From Butyrivibrio sp. (GTDB taxonomy: Bacteria > Bacillota > Clostridia > Lachnospirales > Lachnospiraceae), in contig JAKVKH010000024.1 in assembly GCA_022486625.1 (NCBI GenBank), positions 1-60,136 of the forward strand: 60,136 bases of DNA, written 5' to 3'. This document shows, piece by piece, positions 52,499 through 60,136 of this stretch (its first letter is position 1; each line of letters opens with the position of its first letter). Below the pieces are notes generated by a model. It worked only from the letters and a program-made list of their open reading frames with translations. It did no database searches and was not told where the DNA came from. A program made the position numbers and the translations under genes.

Positions 52499-52573
52499 GA
52501 AAAAATGAACCAAAAACTGTTTTAACTGCTCTTATAAACAGATGCATCTGAAAAAAGAAAGGAGCAGCATGGG

Positions 52574-53167
52574 GTGAAAAATGAAAATACTGAGGATACA
52601 GAACTTGCGGCAAAGATGAAACTGGGAGACAGATCAGCATTCAATGTGCTTTATGAAAAGTACAGCACAAGAATAATCCGTTCTGCATATCTGCTGACAG
52701 GAGACTATCAGTTGAGCGAGGACATCATGCAGGAAACTTTTGTGAAATGTTTTTTGCATTGCAGGGAACTTAAGGATAATTCCAGATTTGAAGTCTGGCT
52801 CATGCAGATTATGCACAGGACGGCATGGAAACTGATCAGTAGAAGAAAAGCAGAGGTGCCGGAAGAAGAAATTGAGAACCAGGCGGAAAAAAGTGAAGAA
52901 AACGACTGCTTTTCATCTGCGTTGAGAGACGAGCAGAGCACCAGAATCAATGTGGCAATGGCAAAAATGTGTGGAAAGTATCGGGAGGTACTGATCCTCT
53001 ATTATTATGATGAACTGTCAGTCAGAGAAATTGCGCGCGCTACGGGATGCTTTGAAGGCACAGTCAAATCAAGGCTGTACAAGGCAAGAACGTTGATCAG
53101 AAGCCAGCTGCAGAGTCATGAAGAAAAGGAGGTAATGTTTCATGCGGGAAGCGAGAATATCGGATGA
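52574..53167 (+). CDS. ECF-type RNA polymerase sigma factor
   Basis: A 197-residue sigma-70 family factor with only regions 2 and 4. Region 2 contains SAFNVLYEKYSTRIIRSAYLLTGDYQLSEDIMQETFVKCF; region 4 contains LSVREIARATGCFEGTVKSRLYKAR. It begins with GTG at 52574 after AAAGGAG; the nearby ATG at 52581 is out of frame. Its end overlaps the next gene, a membrane protein that is the likely anti-sigma factor. The signal is unknown. Confidence 0.93.
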   Translation: MKNENTEDTELAAKMKLGDRSAFNVLYEKYSTRIIRSAYLLTGDYQLSEDIMQETFVKCFLHCRELKDNSRFEVWLMQIMHRTAWKLISRRKAEVPEEEIENQAEKSEENDCFSSALRDEQSTRINVAMAKMCGKYREVLILYYYDELSVREIARATGCFEGTVKSRLYKARTLIRSQLQSHEEKEVMFHAGSENIG

Positions 53168-53939
53168 TCTGCTGAAGCAGGTCATGTGCGAAAAAGCAGG
53201 AACCATAGAGGCAGCGCCGGAGGATAAGTGCAGAATCAATCGCAGGATTGATATGATATTGCAGAGGAAAACGGGAGATAAAAAATTGAAACAGGGCAGG
53301 GTGATAAAATATGCGGCAGCAATTGCTGCGGTGTGCATCATCATACCGGGTACCGTATTTGCTGCGGGAAAAGTCGTATCCTATAACAGCTCGGAGAGCA
53401 GAACAGGAGAAGATACATCCTTTGAAGACATGGGCAGCCTTCAGAAGAAGCTTGGGTATGAGTTTAAATGTGTTGAAAACTTTTCCAATGGATATTCTTT
53501 TAAAAGCATGAATACCGCGAAAGTGGAAAAGAAAGATGCTGATGCAGACCGTGTAGGAACATATATGGAATGGGACGGAACCTATGTAAGAGAAAATGCG
53601 CCGGATGTTAATATTTATATCAGCAAAGTGCAGGCGGAGGAGGATGAAAATACGCAGGCACCGCAGGAAACGAAGCAGCTGGATGGCATATGCATCTCAT
53701 ATGCAAAGGATCATTACAAATTTGTTCCGGAAAATTATAAGTTGACACAGGAAGATCTGGCAAATGAAAAGAAAGCGCATTATTTCATATCTGAGGGAAC
53801 AGATTCAGTAGAAGAAAATGAGGTGAGCAGTGTGAGCTGGCAGGAAGAAGGAATCACCTATCTGATCTCCGCATATGATACAGAAATGTCACCGGACGAT
53901 ATGATTTCAATGGCAAAAGAGATCATTGAAAGCCGGTGA
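53142..53939 (+). CDS. Membrane protein, probable anti-sigma factor
   Basis: A 265-residue protein overlapping the sigma gene by 26 bases, with AAGGAGG upstream of the ATG. A basic, helical N-terminal cytoplasmic part (1-52) is followed by one membrane helix (about 55-75, YAAAIAAVCIIIPGTVFAA) and a polar extracellular domain of about 190 residues. That layout and coupling fit an anti-sigma regulator, although no zinc-binding HxxxCxxC motif is seen. The extracellular part may sense envelope state. A terminator follows. Confidence 0.78.
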   Translation: MREARISDDLLKQVMCEKAGTIEAAPEDKCRINRRIDMILQRKTGDKKLKQGRVIKYAAAIAAVCIIIPGTVFAAGKVVSYNSSESRTGEDTSFEDMGSLQKKLGYEFKCVENFSNGYSFKSMNTAKVEKKDADADRVGTYMEWDGTYVRENAPDVNIYISKVQAEEDENTQAPQETKQLDGICISYAKDHYKFVPENYKLTQEDLANEKKAHYFISEGTDSVEENEVSSVSWQEEGITYLISAYDTEMSPDDMISMAKEIIESR

Positions 53940-53961
53940 GCAGGATATCGTTTTAAGACAG

Positions 53962-53995
53962 AAGGGGCACCTCAAAGAGAGGTGTCCCTTTTTAT
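53962..53995 (+). terminator. Terminator of the sigma/anti-sigma unit
   Basis: AAGGGGCACCTC (53962-53973) pairs with GAGGTGTCCCTT (53979-53990) with one G:U, then a T-run. Confidence 0.88.
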
Positions 53996-54004
53996 AAAAT
54001 GGTA

Positions 54005-54079
54005 TGCAATATATAGTTGACATTTTGCAATATAGGAGATAATATGAATGTATGCAATATATAAGTTGCAATTTGCAAT
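54005..54079 (+). promoter_or_regulatory. Promoter and repeated TGCAAT operators of the XRE gene
   Basis: TTGACA (54017-54022), a 17-base spacer and TAATAT (54040-54045). TGCAAT elements start at 54005, 54026, 54053, 54067 and 54074; pairs 54005/54026 and 54053/54074 are both 21 bp apart, within an imperfect 33-bp duplication that brackets the promoter. Confidence 0.68.
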
Positions 54080-54122
54080 GTCAGATAAAAGTGCAGACAG
54101 AGGGCACAGAGAGGAGAAGACA

Positions 54123-54323
54123 ATGCCTGACAAAAATCTTCGAATCAAATCAGCGCGTGTGGCAAAAGACATGTCTCAGGCAGACCTTGCTGAAAAAACC
54201 GGTGTAACAAGGCAGACGATAGGACTTATCGAGACCGGGAAATTTAATCCGTCCATACAACTGTGCATCAGCATCTGTAAGGCACTGGACAAAACACTGG
54301 ATGAACTGTTCTGGGAAGAATAA
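54123..54323 (+). CDS. Small XRE-family transcriptional regulator
   Basis: A 66-residue one-domain regulator with a clear HTH (MSQADLAEKTGVTRQTIGLIE) and the LCISICKALDKTLDELFW ending of the short YgzD-like group. GAGGAGA precedes the ATG at 54123; a longer frame starting in the operator region is not supported. Such regulators normally precede a small membrane protein, as here, and repress their own operon. Confidence 0.93.
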   Translation: MPDKNLRIKSARVAKDMSQADLAEKTGVTRQTIGLIETGKFNPSIQLCISICKALDKTLDELFWEE

Positions 54324-54349
54324 ACGGAATATAATGAAGGAGAACAACT

Positions 54350-54823
54350 ATGAAAAAAAGACTGGATGAAAGACAGGAAAACGAACTGCTGAAAATTGAA
54401 CATAACGGATTCTGGATTCTTTTCTGGGGAATCACGGCAGTGATAATCGTCAGAAGCCTGACGGGAAGCGATACAGTTGCCTGTAATGTTATGGAAGCAG
54501 TTTTCTTTGTTACAGCGGTATTCATGCTCTTTGAACAGTGCAGGAAGGGAATCTGGGACAGACATCTGCGTCCGACGCCGGGAACCAACCTTCTGATCTC
54601 GCTTGTGGCGTCGGTGATTGCTACAGCACTGGTTGCGGTCTGGATTGCAGAGAATATGACAGCTGCCGGTAAAACGCCGACAGAATATCCGATCTATTTT
54701 ATTCTGCTGGCTGTTTCTTTTGCTTTTATCTTTGCACTTTGCTTCGTCACATTAACGGTACTTGCTAAATTGACAGAAAAGCGTCTGAAATCGCTTGAAA
54801 AAGAACCGGATCAGGAGAAATAA
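54350..54823 (+). CDS. DUF6773-type membrane protein
   Basis: A 157-residue membrane protein with four hydrophobic helices; the start KKRLDERQENELLKIEHNGFWILF is typical of the DUF6773 group that follows small XRE regulators in Firmicutes. AAGGAG precedes the ATG, 26 bases after the XRE gene. Function unknown; the pair may respond to envelope or antimicrobial stress by analogy with related loci, which is inference. Confidence 0.82.
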   Translation: MKKRLDERQENELLKIEHNGFWILFWGITAVIIVRSLTGSDTVACNVMEAVFFVTAVFMLFEQCRKGIWDRHLRPTPGTNLLISLVASVIATALVAVWIAENMTAAGKTPTEYPIYFILLAVSFAFIFALCFVTLTVLAKLTEKRLKSLEKEPDQEK

Positions 54824-54825
54824 TT

Positions 54826-56082
54826 TTGAAGAATAAAATAACGGTAATCTGTGCAGTGATGGTAACAGGGCTGATGATACTTGTGGCGTTAATGTCTGCC
54901 TTGCATATACAGGATAAAGTAAAGACTGCTTCCGAAAAGAATGAATCTTCGGAACCGGAAAGCGCAGTAACTTCAGGGCAGGTGACGGAAAAACTCAGAG
55001 AACGCTGTAATAATTCGGTGAAATATGTCGGCAGAGATACGCAGGGTGATTTTATTCTGAAAGCGGAATATCAGAAACCGGAGGCAGGCAGCTTTGTGTT
55101 CCTTGCCAAAGGAGATAATGCATATACAGATAATTATGATGATATGCTATATCAGAAACTGACAGATACTTTTGAAAAGAAACAGACAGATTTTTGTTTT
55201 ACAGAATGGAAAAATGAAGAGAGACTGAACTTTGATACCCCGGTTCTGACGTTTAAATGTTATGATCGATCAAACATGACAGAAGCAGTAACTGAGATTG
55301 CAGATCTGTATGATTATCTGATGCAGAATGAGACGCTGAGTCAAATGAAAGATAAACTTCCGGACTGGTACCTGTACGTTGGAGCGTCAGAAAAACCGAA
55401 GTGCATTTCACCGGCAGTACTGATGAAGCAATACGACAGAACAGGATATATTGATGCTGTCTATACGATCATGGATCAGATGTTTTCTGAAGAAATCGTA
55501 TCTGTGGGCAGTTCAGATGAGGCATCAACGGAGAGTCCGATGATGTTCACGACAGAAGAACTGAAAGCATTATGGGATGGAATGTGCAAGGATACAGACC
55601 TTTCCTGCAAGTCAGAAAACGGGAAGGAATATCGCATGATCAATACGGATGCGGCATGCGGAAGCAGGGCATATACTCTGATTGCATCTGATAATCATGG
55701 TAAAAATGTGCAGCTGGTAAATGCCAATCCGACGAATGAAATGCTTGTGGTGGTGAAAAGCTTTCAGATGTTTGATGACGGAACCGGATATATCTCGGAA
55801 ATATGGAATGGGGACAGTAATGGCGAACTGCTGCGTACAGAAGACGGCGGAAAGAGCTTTACTCTTTCTGATCTTCCCTCTCCGAAGGCAAAGCTGCCGG
55901 ACGGGACATATTACAATCCGTTTGCCGTGCCGCAGATGCCGGAAAAACACGGGGATAAACTGACACTGATTGTAAAACAGTCGGAAGATTCCGGAGATTA
56001 CAAAGGCGGCAGAGTAGCAGGGCAGTATACTTCTGATGATAACGGGAAAACATGGAAATATGCCGGTGAGATAGAAAAGTGA
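54826..56082 (+). CDS. Membrane-anchored protein with Asp-box repeats
   Basis: A 418-residue protein starting with TTG at 54826 (AGGAG about 9 bases before). One N-terminal helix (VICAVMVTGLMILVALMSAL) anchors or exports it; no lipobox is seen. The C-terminal third contains Asp-box-like motifs (LLRTEDGGKSF and YTSDDNGKTW) found in sialidase-type beta-propellers, but too few blades are evident to call an enzyme. It follows the DUF6773 gene by two bases and is probably part of the XRE operon. Function unknown. Confidence 0.75.
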   Translation: MKNKITVICAVMVTGLMILVALMSALHIQDKVKTASEKNESSEPESAVTSGQVTEKLRERCNNSVKYVGRDTQGDFILKAEYQKPEAGSFVFLAKGDNAYTDNYDDMLYQKLTDTFEKKQTDFCFTEWKNEERLNFDTPVLTFKCYDRSNMTEAVTEIADLYDYLMQNETLSQMKDKLPDWYLYVGASEKPKCISPAVLMKQYDRTGYIDAVYTIMDQMFSEEIVSVGSSDEASTESPMMFTTEELKALWDGMCKDTDLSCKSENGKEYRMINTDAACGSRAYTLIASDNHGKNVQLVNANPTNEMLVVVKSFQMFDDGTGYISEIWNGDSNGELLRTEDGGKSFTLSDLPSPKAKLPDGTYYNPFAVPQMPEKHGDKLTLIVKQSEDSGDYKGGRVAGQYTSDDNGKTWKYAGEIEK

Positions 56083-56091
56083 GGTGCACCA

Positions 56092-56751
56092 GTGGCAGAA
56101 CGGGAAATACAGGGTGTGATTTTTGATATGGACGGGCTTCTTGTGGATACAGAGAAACTGTATAACAGATTCTGGAGAGAAGCGGCACATGACTTCGGGT
56201 ATGAAATGACGTATGAGGATGCACTTTCCATTCGCAGCCTGACACCGGCATATGCAGCAGAACTGCTGAAAAAACGCTTTGACAGTGCATTTCCCTATGA
56301 TGCGATCAAAGAGCACCGGCGTGTGATCATGCAGGAGTACATTGACCGGGAAGGCGTGGAGCCGAAGAAAGGCGCGGCACAGCTTTTGAAATATCTGAAA
56401 GATCATGATTACAGAACCGCGCTGGCAACAGCCAGCCCGCTTCGCCGTGCAAAACGTTATCTGGACAGCATCGGTATCTGGGAATACTTTGATGTGAAGG
56501 TCGGAGGCGAAGAGGTGCACCTGGGGAAGCCGGAACCGGAGATTTATCTGAAGGCGGTCCATAAACTGGGGCTTAATCCGGAGCAGTGCATTGCACTGGA
56601 AGATTCGCCAAATGGAATTATGTCAGCTTCGAGAGCAGGCTGCAGACCGGTTATGGTGCCGGATCTGGATGAGCCGGATGCGCAGACCGGGAAACTTCTT
56701 TATGCCTGCGTGCCTTCTCTTGAAGAGGTCATTATATTATTGAAAGAATAA
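56092..56751 (+). CDS. HAD phosphatase / beta-phosphoglucomutase-like
   Basis: A 219-residue HAD subfamily IA protein with motif I FDMDGLLVDTE, motif II TASP, motif III lysine in LGKPEPEIY and motif IV LEDSPNGI. The pattern is shared by beta-phosphoglucomutases and sugar-phosphate phosphatases, so the reaction is not fixed. It begins with GTG at 56092 after GAGGTG. It lies nine bases after the upstream gene, possibly in the same transcript. Confidence 0.86.
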   Translation: MAEREIQGVIFDMDGLLVDTEKLYNRFWREAAHDFGYEMTYEDALSIRSLTPAYAAELLKKRFDSAFPYDAIKEHRRVIMQEYIDREGVEPKKGAAQLLKYLKDHDYRTALATASPLRRAKRYLDSIGIWEYFDVKVGGEEVHLGKPEPEIYLKAVHKLGLNPEQCIALEDSPNGIMSASRAGCRPVMVPDLDEPDAQTGKLLYACVPSLEEVIILLKE

Positions 56752-56758
56752 GAACCGA

Positions 56759-56812
56759 TTGAATTCTGGCAAAGCTGTGTTATACTATATTGGTTCGCAT
56801 GCGAACCAATAT
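56759..56812 (+). promoter_or_regulatory. Promoter and perfect palindromic operator of the marR-type gene
   Basis: TTGAAT (56759-56764), a 16-base spacer and TATACT (56781-56786). A 26-base perfect palindrome (56787-56812, half-site ATATTGGTTCGCA) starts right after the -10, where the MarR protein could block transcription. Confidence 0.8.
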
Positions 56813-56843
56813 GTTTCGTAAACGTTCAGAAATGGAGATTAAT

Positions 56844-57272
56844 ATGCAGAATTCATTACATTTCCAGATGATGATAGCCCAGAATGCCATGTATCACAGA
56901 ATTCATTATGGCGCCATGAAAACGGGACTTTGCCCCGGGCAGCCTAAAATACTGGAATATCTGTCGGAACATGATGGCTGTCAGCAGTCAGATCTGGTAA
57001 GGGACTGTGAACTGACAAAAGCAACAATCGCAGGAATTGTCAGAAGAATGGAACATGCAGGTCTGATCAGAAGGGAAAGCGGGCAGAGTGATGCAAGATG
57101 CGTTCAGGTGTTTCTTACGCCAAAAGGGATGCATGCGATTCAGGATATGGAACAGGTTTTTACAGAGGTAGAGGAAAAAGCCCTGGAAGGCGTCAGCTTA
57201 CAGGATAAGGAGTGCTTTATGAAGGTGCTGCGGAAGATACATATGAATCTGACGGAATATCGGGAAGGGTGA
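56844..57272 (+). CDS. MarR family transcriptional regulator
   Basis: A 142-residue winged-helix regulator. The DNA-binding part reads CQQSDLVRDCELTKATIAGIVRRMEHAGLIRRE, followed by the wing (SGQSDARCVQVFLTPKG). The ATG at 56844 has GGAG 9 bases before it; upstream in-frame ATGs lie within the operator. It is followed after seven bases by the membrane/kinase fusion gene, its likely target along with itself. Confidence 0.93.
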   Translation: MQNSLHFQMMIAQNAMYHRIHYGAMKTGLCPGQPKILEYLSEHDGCQQSDLVRDCELTKATIAGIVRRMEHAGLIRRESGQSDARCVQVFLTPKGMHAIQDMEQVFTEVEEKALEGVSLQDKECFMKVLRKIHMNLTEYREG

Positions 57273-57279
57273 AGACAAA

Positions 57280-58569
57280 TTGAAGAAATACAGTATTGCA
57301 GAATATATCAGGAGATATCTGATTCTTGCGATCGGATTATTTATTATGGCCTTCGGAGTGGCATTATCTACAAAGGCCGAGCTTGGAACATCGCCGGTTT
57401 CCTGTGTGCCATATGTTCTCAGCTGTGCGCTTCCGTATACAATGGGGACGCTTACTGTCGCGATGCATATTGTTTTTATTGTCATACAGATACTTCTGCT
57501 GAGGAAGGACTATGAACCGGTACAGCTGCTTCAGCTTCTGGTGGCATTTGTTTTTGGTTATTTTACGGATTTCGCACTTCAGCTGACCAGTGGAATAAAT
57601 GCGCAGAATTATATCATGCAGTGGGTACTGTGTCTGCTCAGCTGCATACTGATTGCGTTCGGTGTAACACTGGAAGTCCGGGCAGGTGTTGTCATGCTGG
57701 CAGGAGAAGGTACCATGACAGCAATTTCAAAGGTTTTTCATATTGAATTCGGAAAGGTGAAAATCGGATTTGATGTTTTTCAGGTGGTTACCGGACTTTT
57801 GCTGTCATTTATACTGCTTCATGGTCTGCAGGGAATTCGTGAAGGGACAATTGCTGCGGCTGTACTGGTAGGGACAATCGTAAGGATTCTGAACAGGAGA
57901 TGCAGCAGAGTATACCGGCTGCTCGGTCTTGAAGATACGGCAGAGAAAACAGCAGTTACAGTGCAGGAGAAGCCGCTTATCATAACAATTGCCCGGGAAT
58001 TCGGGAGCGGAGGGCATGAAGTGGGACAGATGCTGGCTGACAGCATGGATATTCCGCTGTATGACAGAAATATGATTGCAGGGATTGCGGAACAGTCAGG
58101 AATGAGGCCGGAGACGATTGAGGAGAGAAAACAGAAGCTGAGCAGCCGGTTTCTTCACAGTCTTTACATACAGAACTACGAATTTGCTCCGGGAGAAAAA
58201 GAAGAACAGCAGAGAATACTTGATGCAGAAAAGGCTGTCATCGGGCAGATAGCCGATCGACAGTCCTGCATTATGATCGGGCGGCTTGGATGCTTTTTCC
58301 TCAGAGGGAGAAAAAACTGCCTGAATGTTTTCCTGTATGGAGATGAAAAAAGCAGAGTGCTGCATTATCAGGAGGAAAGCGGCGAGACACCTGAAAAAGC
58401 AGCCAGGATGGTACGAAGGCAGGATCTGGAACGCAGAAATCATTTCCGGTATTACACCGGAAAAAATATGCATGATGTATCCAATTATGATCTGTGCATC
58501 AATACATCAGAATATGATCTGAAAAAGGCAGTACAGATGATCAGAACGGCAGCTGAAAATTATGGTTGA
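57280..58569 (+). CDS. YczE-like membrane protein fused to cytidylate-kinase-like domain
   Basis: A 429-residue two-part protein. Residues 1-205 form a YczE/YitT-like membrane domain with five or six helices (opening LILAIGLFIMAFGVALSTKAELGTSP). Residues 230-429 form a cytidylate-kinase-like P-loop domain (IITIAREFGSGGHEVGQMLAD, near residue 237; IPLYDRNMI; IMIGRLGCFFL). It starts with TTG at 57280. The stand-alone halves are common in clostridia; here one uninterrupted frame joins them. The kinase-like half resembles the Cmk2 type whose substrate is unproven. MarR control suggests a response to a small ligand. Confidence 0.86.
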   Translation: MKKYSIAEYIRRYLILAIGLFIMAFGVALSTKAELGTSPVSCVPYVLSCALPYTMGTLTVAMHIVFIVIQILLLRKDYEPVQLLQLLVAFVFGYFTDFALQLTSGINAQNYIMQWVLCLLSCILIAFGVTLEVRAGVVMLAGEGTMTAISKVFHIEFGKVKIGFDVFQVVTGLLLSFILLHGLQGIREGTIAAAVLVGTIVRILNRRCSRVYRLLGLEDTAEKTAVTVQEKPLIITIAREFGSGGHEVGQMLADSMDIPLYDRNMIAGIAEQSGMRPETIEERKQKLSSRFLHSLYIQNYEFAPGEKEEQQRILDAEKAVIGQIADRQSCIMIGRLGCFFLRGRKNCLNVFLYGDEKSRVLHYQEESGETPEKAARMVRRQDLERRNHFRYYTGKNMHDVSNYDLCINTSEYDLKKAVQMIRTAAENYG

Positions 58570-58667
58570 CCGGAAAGAAAATCTGTAAGAAAATCTCATT
58601 AGTCAGGACTGCATTAAAGATCAGAAAAAGATGTGATTGAACTGCGATAACGGAGGATCGGACATAT

Positions 58668-59858
58668 ATGAAGATGCAGGATCAGTTTCTTGTACCGGAT
58701 TATTATCAGAAGTTTGAATGTAAGGGCGGAGCGTGCAGACATTCCTGCTGCGAGGGTTATCAGGTGAATGTGACGATGAAGGAATATTTTGACCTGAAAG
58801 CACTGGAATGTACGGAACCGCTCAGAAGGCATCTGGATGATGCACTGTGTCTTCACGGATATCCGGATGAAAATAAATATGCACATTTAAGTCATGCCTG
58901 GGATGGAAGATGCCGGATGCACGGGCAGGACGGCCTGTGTGAACTGCATGGTGAATGCGGGGCAGACGCACTTCCCTCGGTATGCAGGTATTATCCCAGA
59001 AGTCCGCTTACGAAATACAGACCCGAGTGCTCCTGCGCAAATGCCTGCGAAGGGGTGCTGGAAGAACTGTTCAGACATCAGGATAAAATCAGTTTTGAAC
59101 ATCAGGAACTGGAGTTTGATCTTGCAGGGGACAGAACGTGCAGCCAGACAGATACTGCGATCAGAATCTATGCGGCAGTCAGACACCTGATGTTTCTTGA
59201 ACTTCAGGACAGACGTGTTCCGGTCGGCAGAAGAATTGAACTTGCAAGACACGATCTGGAGAAACTGCCGCAGGGGCATGTTTATGATGCAGAATTTCAG
59301 AAACGGGCAGAGTGGCTCTGTGACCGCGCCGCAATGGTTGAACTGACATCGGAGCAGAATACAACAATGCAGGAATTGTTCATGCTTCCGGCCGGAACAC
59401 TGTTCATGCTGCTGCGTGAATTCGGGAAGATGTATGATTCCATTGAAAAATATGCAGAAAAGGCGCAGGAGTTTGAAGATACCGCAGGGATTATGGATCA
59501 GCTGCAGTTGCAGCAGGCATGGGAACAGGCGGCAGGCAGATTCCCTGAAATTTCACTTTATATGGAACAGATGATGGTCAATCATGTTTTCTATACGGGA
59601 TTTCCGTTTACGGATGAGCGCGCGGACTGGGGAGAACATGGTCTTGTGCTGACGGTTACCTATGAACTGCTCAAGGTACTGATTGCAGTGTGCCTTGATG
59701 AACAGGCGGACATGACCACGTTTACAGATCTGTGTGCAGATTATTTCCGCATGACGGAATTTACCGGATTTGCGCACAATGTACTGGTACTCTTAAATCA
59801 TCAGTCAGATGACAGACCGGATGGAAATGACAGGAATGATCTGTATACAGCAGGATAA
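58668..59858 (+). CDS. Lysine-N-methylase family protein (FliB-like)
   Basis: A 396-residue protein of the flagellin lysine-N-methylase (FliB) type. The N-terminal Cys-rich section is typical: FECKGGACRHSCCEGY, CRMHGQDGLCELHGECG, LPSVCRYYPR and CSCANACEG. These cysteines likely bind a metal or Fe-S centre. The remaining two thirds is helical. GGAGG precedes the ATG at 58668. No flagellar gene is in the window, so the target may not be flagellin here. Confidence 0.88.
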   Translation: MKMQDQFLVPDYYQKFECKGGACRHSCCEGYQVNVTMKEYFDLKALECTEPLRRHLDDALCLHGYPDENKYAHLSHAWDGRCRMHGQDGLCELHGECGADALPSVCRYYPRSPLTKYRPECSCANACEGVLEELFRHQDKISFEHQELEFDLAGDRTCSQTDTAIRIYAAVRHLMFLELQDRRVPVGRRIELARHDLEKLPQGHVYDAEFQKRAEWLCDRAAMVELTSEQNTTMQELFMLPAGTLFMLLREFGKMYDSIEKYAEKAQEFEDTAGIMDQLQLQQAWEQAAGRFPEISLYMEQMMVNHVFYTGFPFTDERADWGEHGLVLTVTYELLKVLIAVCLDEQADMTTFTDLCADYFRMTEFTGFAHNVLVLLNHQSDDRPDGNDRNDLYTAG

Positions 59859-59921
59859 AAAAGGGGCTGTTGCAAAATAACTGAGATTTGAAATCAGTTA
59901 TGGAACAACGGCTCCTTTTTT
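59859..59921 (+). terminator. Hairpin at the insertion element's left boundary; terminator of the methylase gene
   Basis: GGGGCTGTTG (from 59863) pairs with CAACGGCTCC (59906-59915), with an inner ATAACTGA/TCAGTTAT stem, then a T-run. The opening GGGGCTGTTGCAAAAT resembles IS1182-type terminal repeats, so it may be both terminator and element end. Confidence 0.72.
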
Positions 59922-60136
59922 GTCTGAATACTGTAAAAGGCAGGCGCTAAAGCGCCTGCCAGTAGTATAATTAACTCATGACTAGTAAGATAATCAACCA
60001 TAAAAATTATACTCAATTTCAGGATTCATATCAACTGGTTTTGCCATTAAATCTGGAATGCCTTATTCCGGATGATGACTCGGTTCGTCTGCTAAGCCAT
60101 GTATTGGAGGGACTTGATTATACAGAACTGTATGCG
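59863..60136 (+). mobile_element. Left end of an IS1182-type insertion sequence (cut by window edge)
   Basis: The boundary is set at the GGGGCTGTTG repeat five bases after the methylase stop. A GC-rich hairpin (59939-59960, GGCAGGCGCT/AGCGCCTGCC) precedes the transposase start, a usual guard against read-through expression. The right end lies outside. Confidence 0.7.
59978..60136 (+). CDS. IS1182-type transposase, N-terminal part only
   Basis: The first 53 codons from the ATG at 59978: NYTQFQDSYQLVLPLNLECL, IPDDDSVRLLSHVLEGLDY. The LPLNLECLIPDDDSVRLL pattern is the typical opening of IS1182-family DDE transposases. The gene runs off the window, so intactness cannot be judged. Confidence 0.82.
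   Translation, partial: MTSKIINHKNYTQFQDSYQLVLPLNLECLIPDDDSVRLLSHVLEGLDYTELYA

Overview
The window looks like chromosome of a gut Firmicute, most likely a Lachnospiraceae member with moderate GC. Reasons: a single-chain PurL of about 1,266 residues, strong AGGAGG ribosome sites with frequent GTG and TTG starts, a TPP riboswitch, QueH, a FliB-type lysine methylase, and dense plant-glycan operons that use ABC and GPH transporters. The species assignment is inference.

Region 1 (1-4.9 kb): two maltodextrin-type permeases, a lipoprotein alpha-amylase and a HAD phosphatase. Region 2 (5.4-21.5 kb) is a pectin/galacturonate locus. It holds uxaC, a MATE exporter, a LacI-type regulator, a pectinesterase that appears to lack its N-terminus, and a long plus-strand operon: solute-binding lipoprotein, GH105, two permeases, GH28, DUF624 protein, TIM-barrel protein, uxaB, uxaA. 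Together these import oligogalacturonides, cleave them and take galacturonate to 2-keto-3-deoxygluconate. Five sites of, or close to, TGTAA-N4-TTACA lie in this region, three of them just downstream of a -10 box, so one local regulon is likely.

Region 3 (21.6-35.7 kb) is mostly housekeeping: a conserved unknown protein with a TetR regulator, purL, carA-carB, queH, argS, a second MATE protein and tRNA-Met. Region 4 (36-42.6 kb): a membrane-anchored CxxC-repeat surface protein, a GGDEF protein, a TPP riboswitch with a lone divergent thiE, amt-glnK, and a fucose/arabinose isomerase-family gene. Region 5 (42.5-49.8 kb): an AraC regulator divergent from a GPH transporter, a GH78 rhamnosidase, a GH1 glucosidase and an esterase; this would suit rhamnosyl-glucoside (rutinoside-like) use.

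Region 6 (49.8-52.5 kb) is a scarred accessory segment: the C-terminal remnant of an Rpn-type nuclease, a decayed cas2-like gene, an 84-bp tandem repeat, and an apparently intact two-gene HTH plus HipA-like kinase module with twin operators. Region 7 (52.5-60.1 kb): an ECF sigma/anti-sigma pair, an XRE/DUF6773-type operon, a HAD phosphatase, a MarR regulator ahead of a YczE-like membrane protein fused to a cytidylate-kinase-like domain, a lysine-N-methylase, and the left end of an IS1182-type element cut by the window edge.
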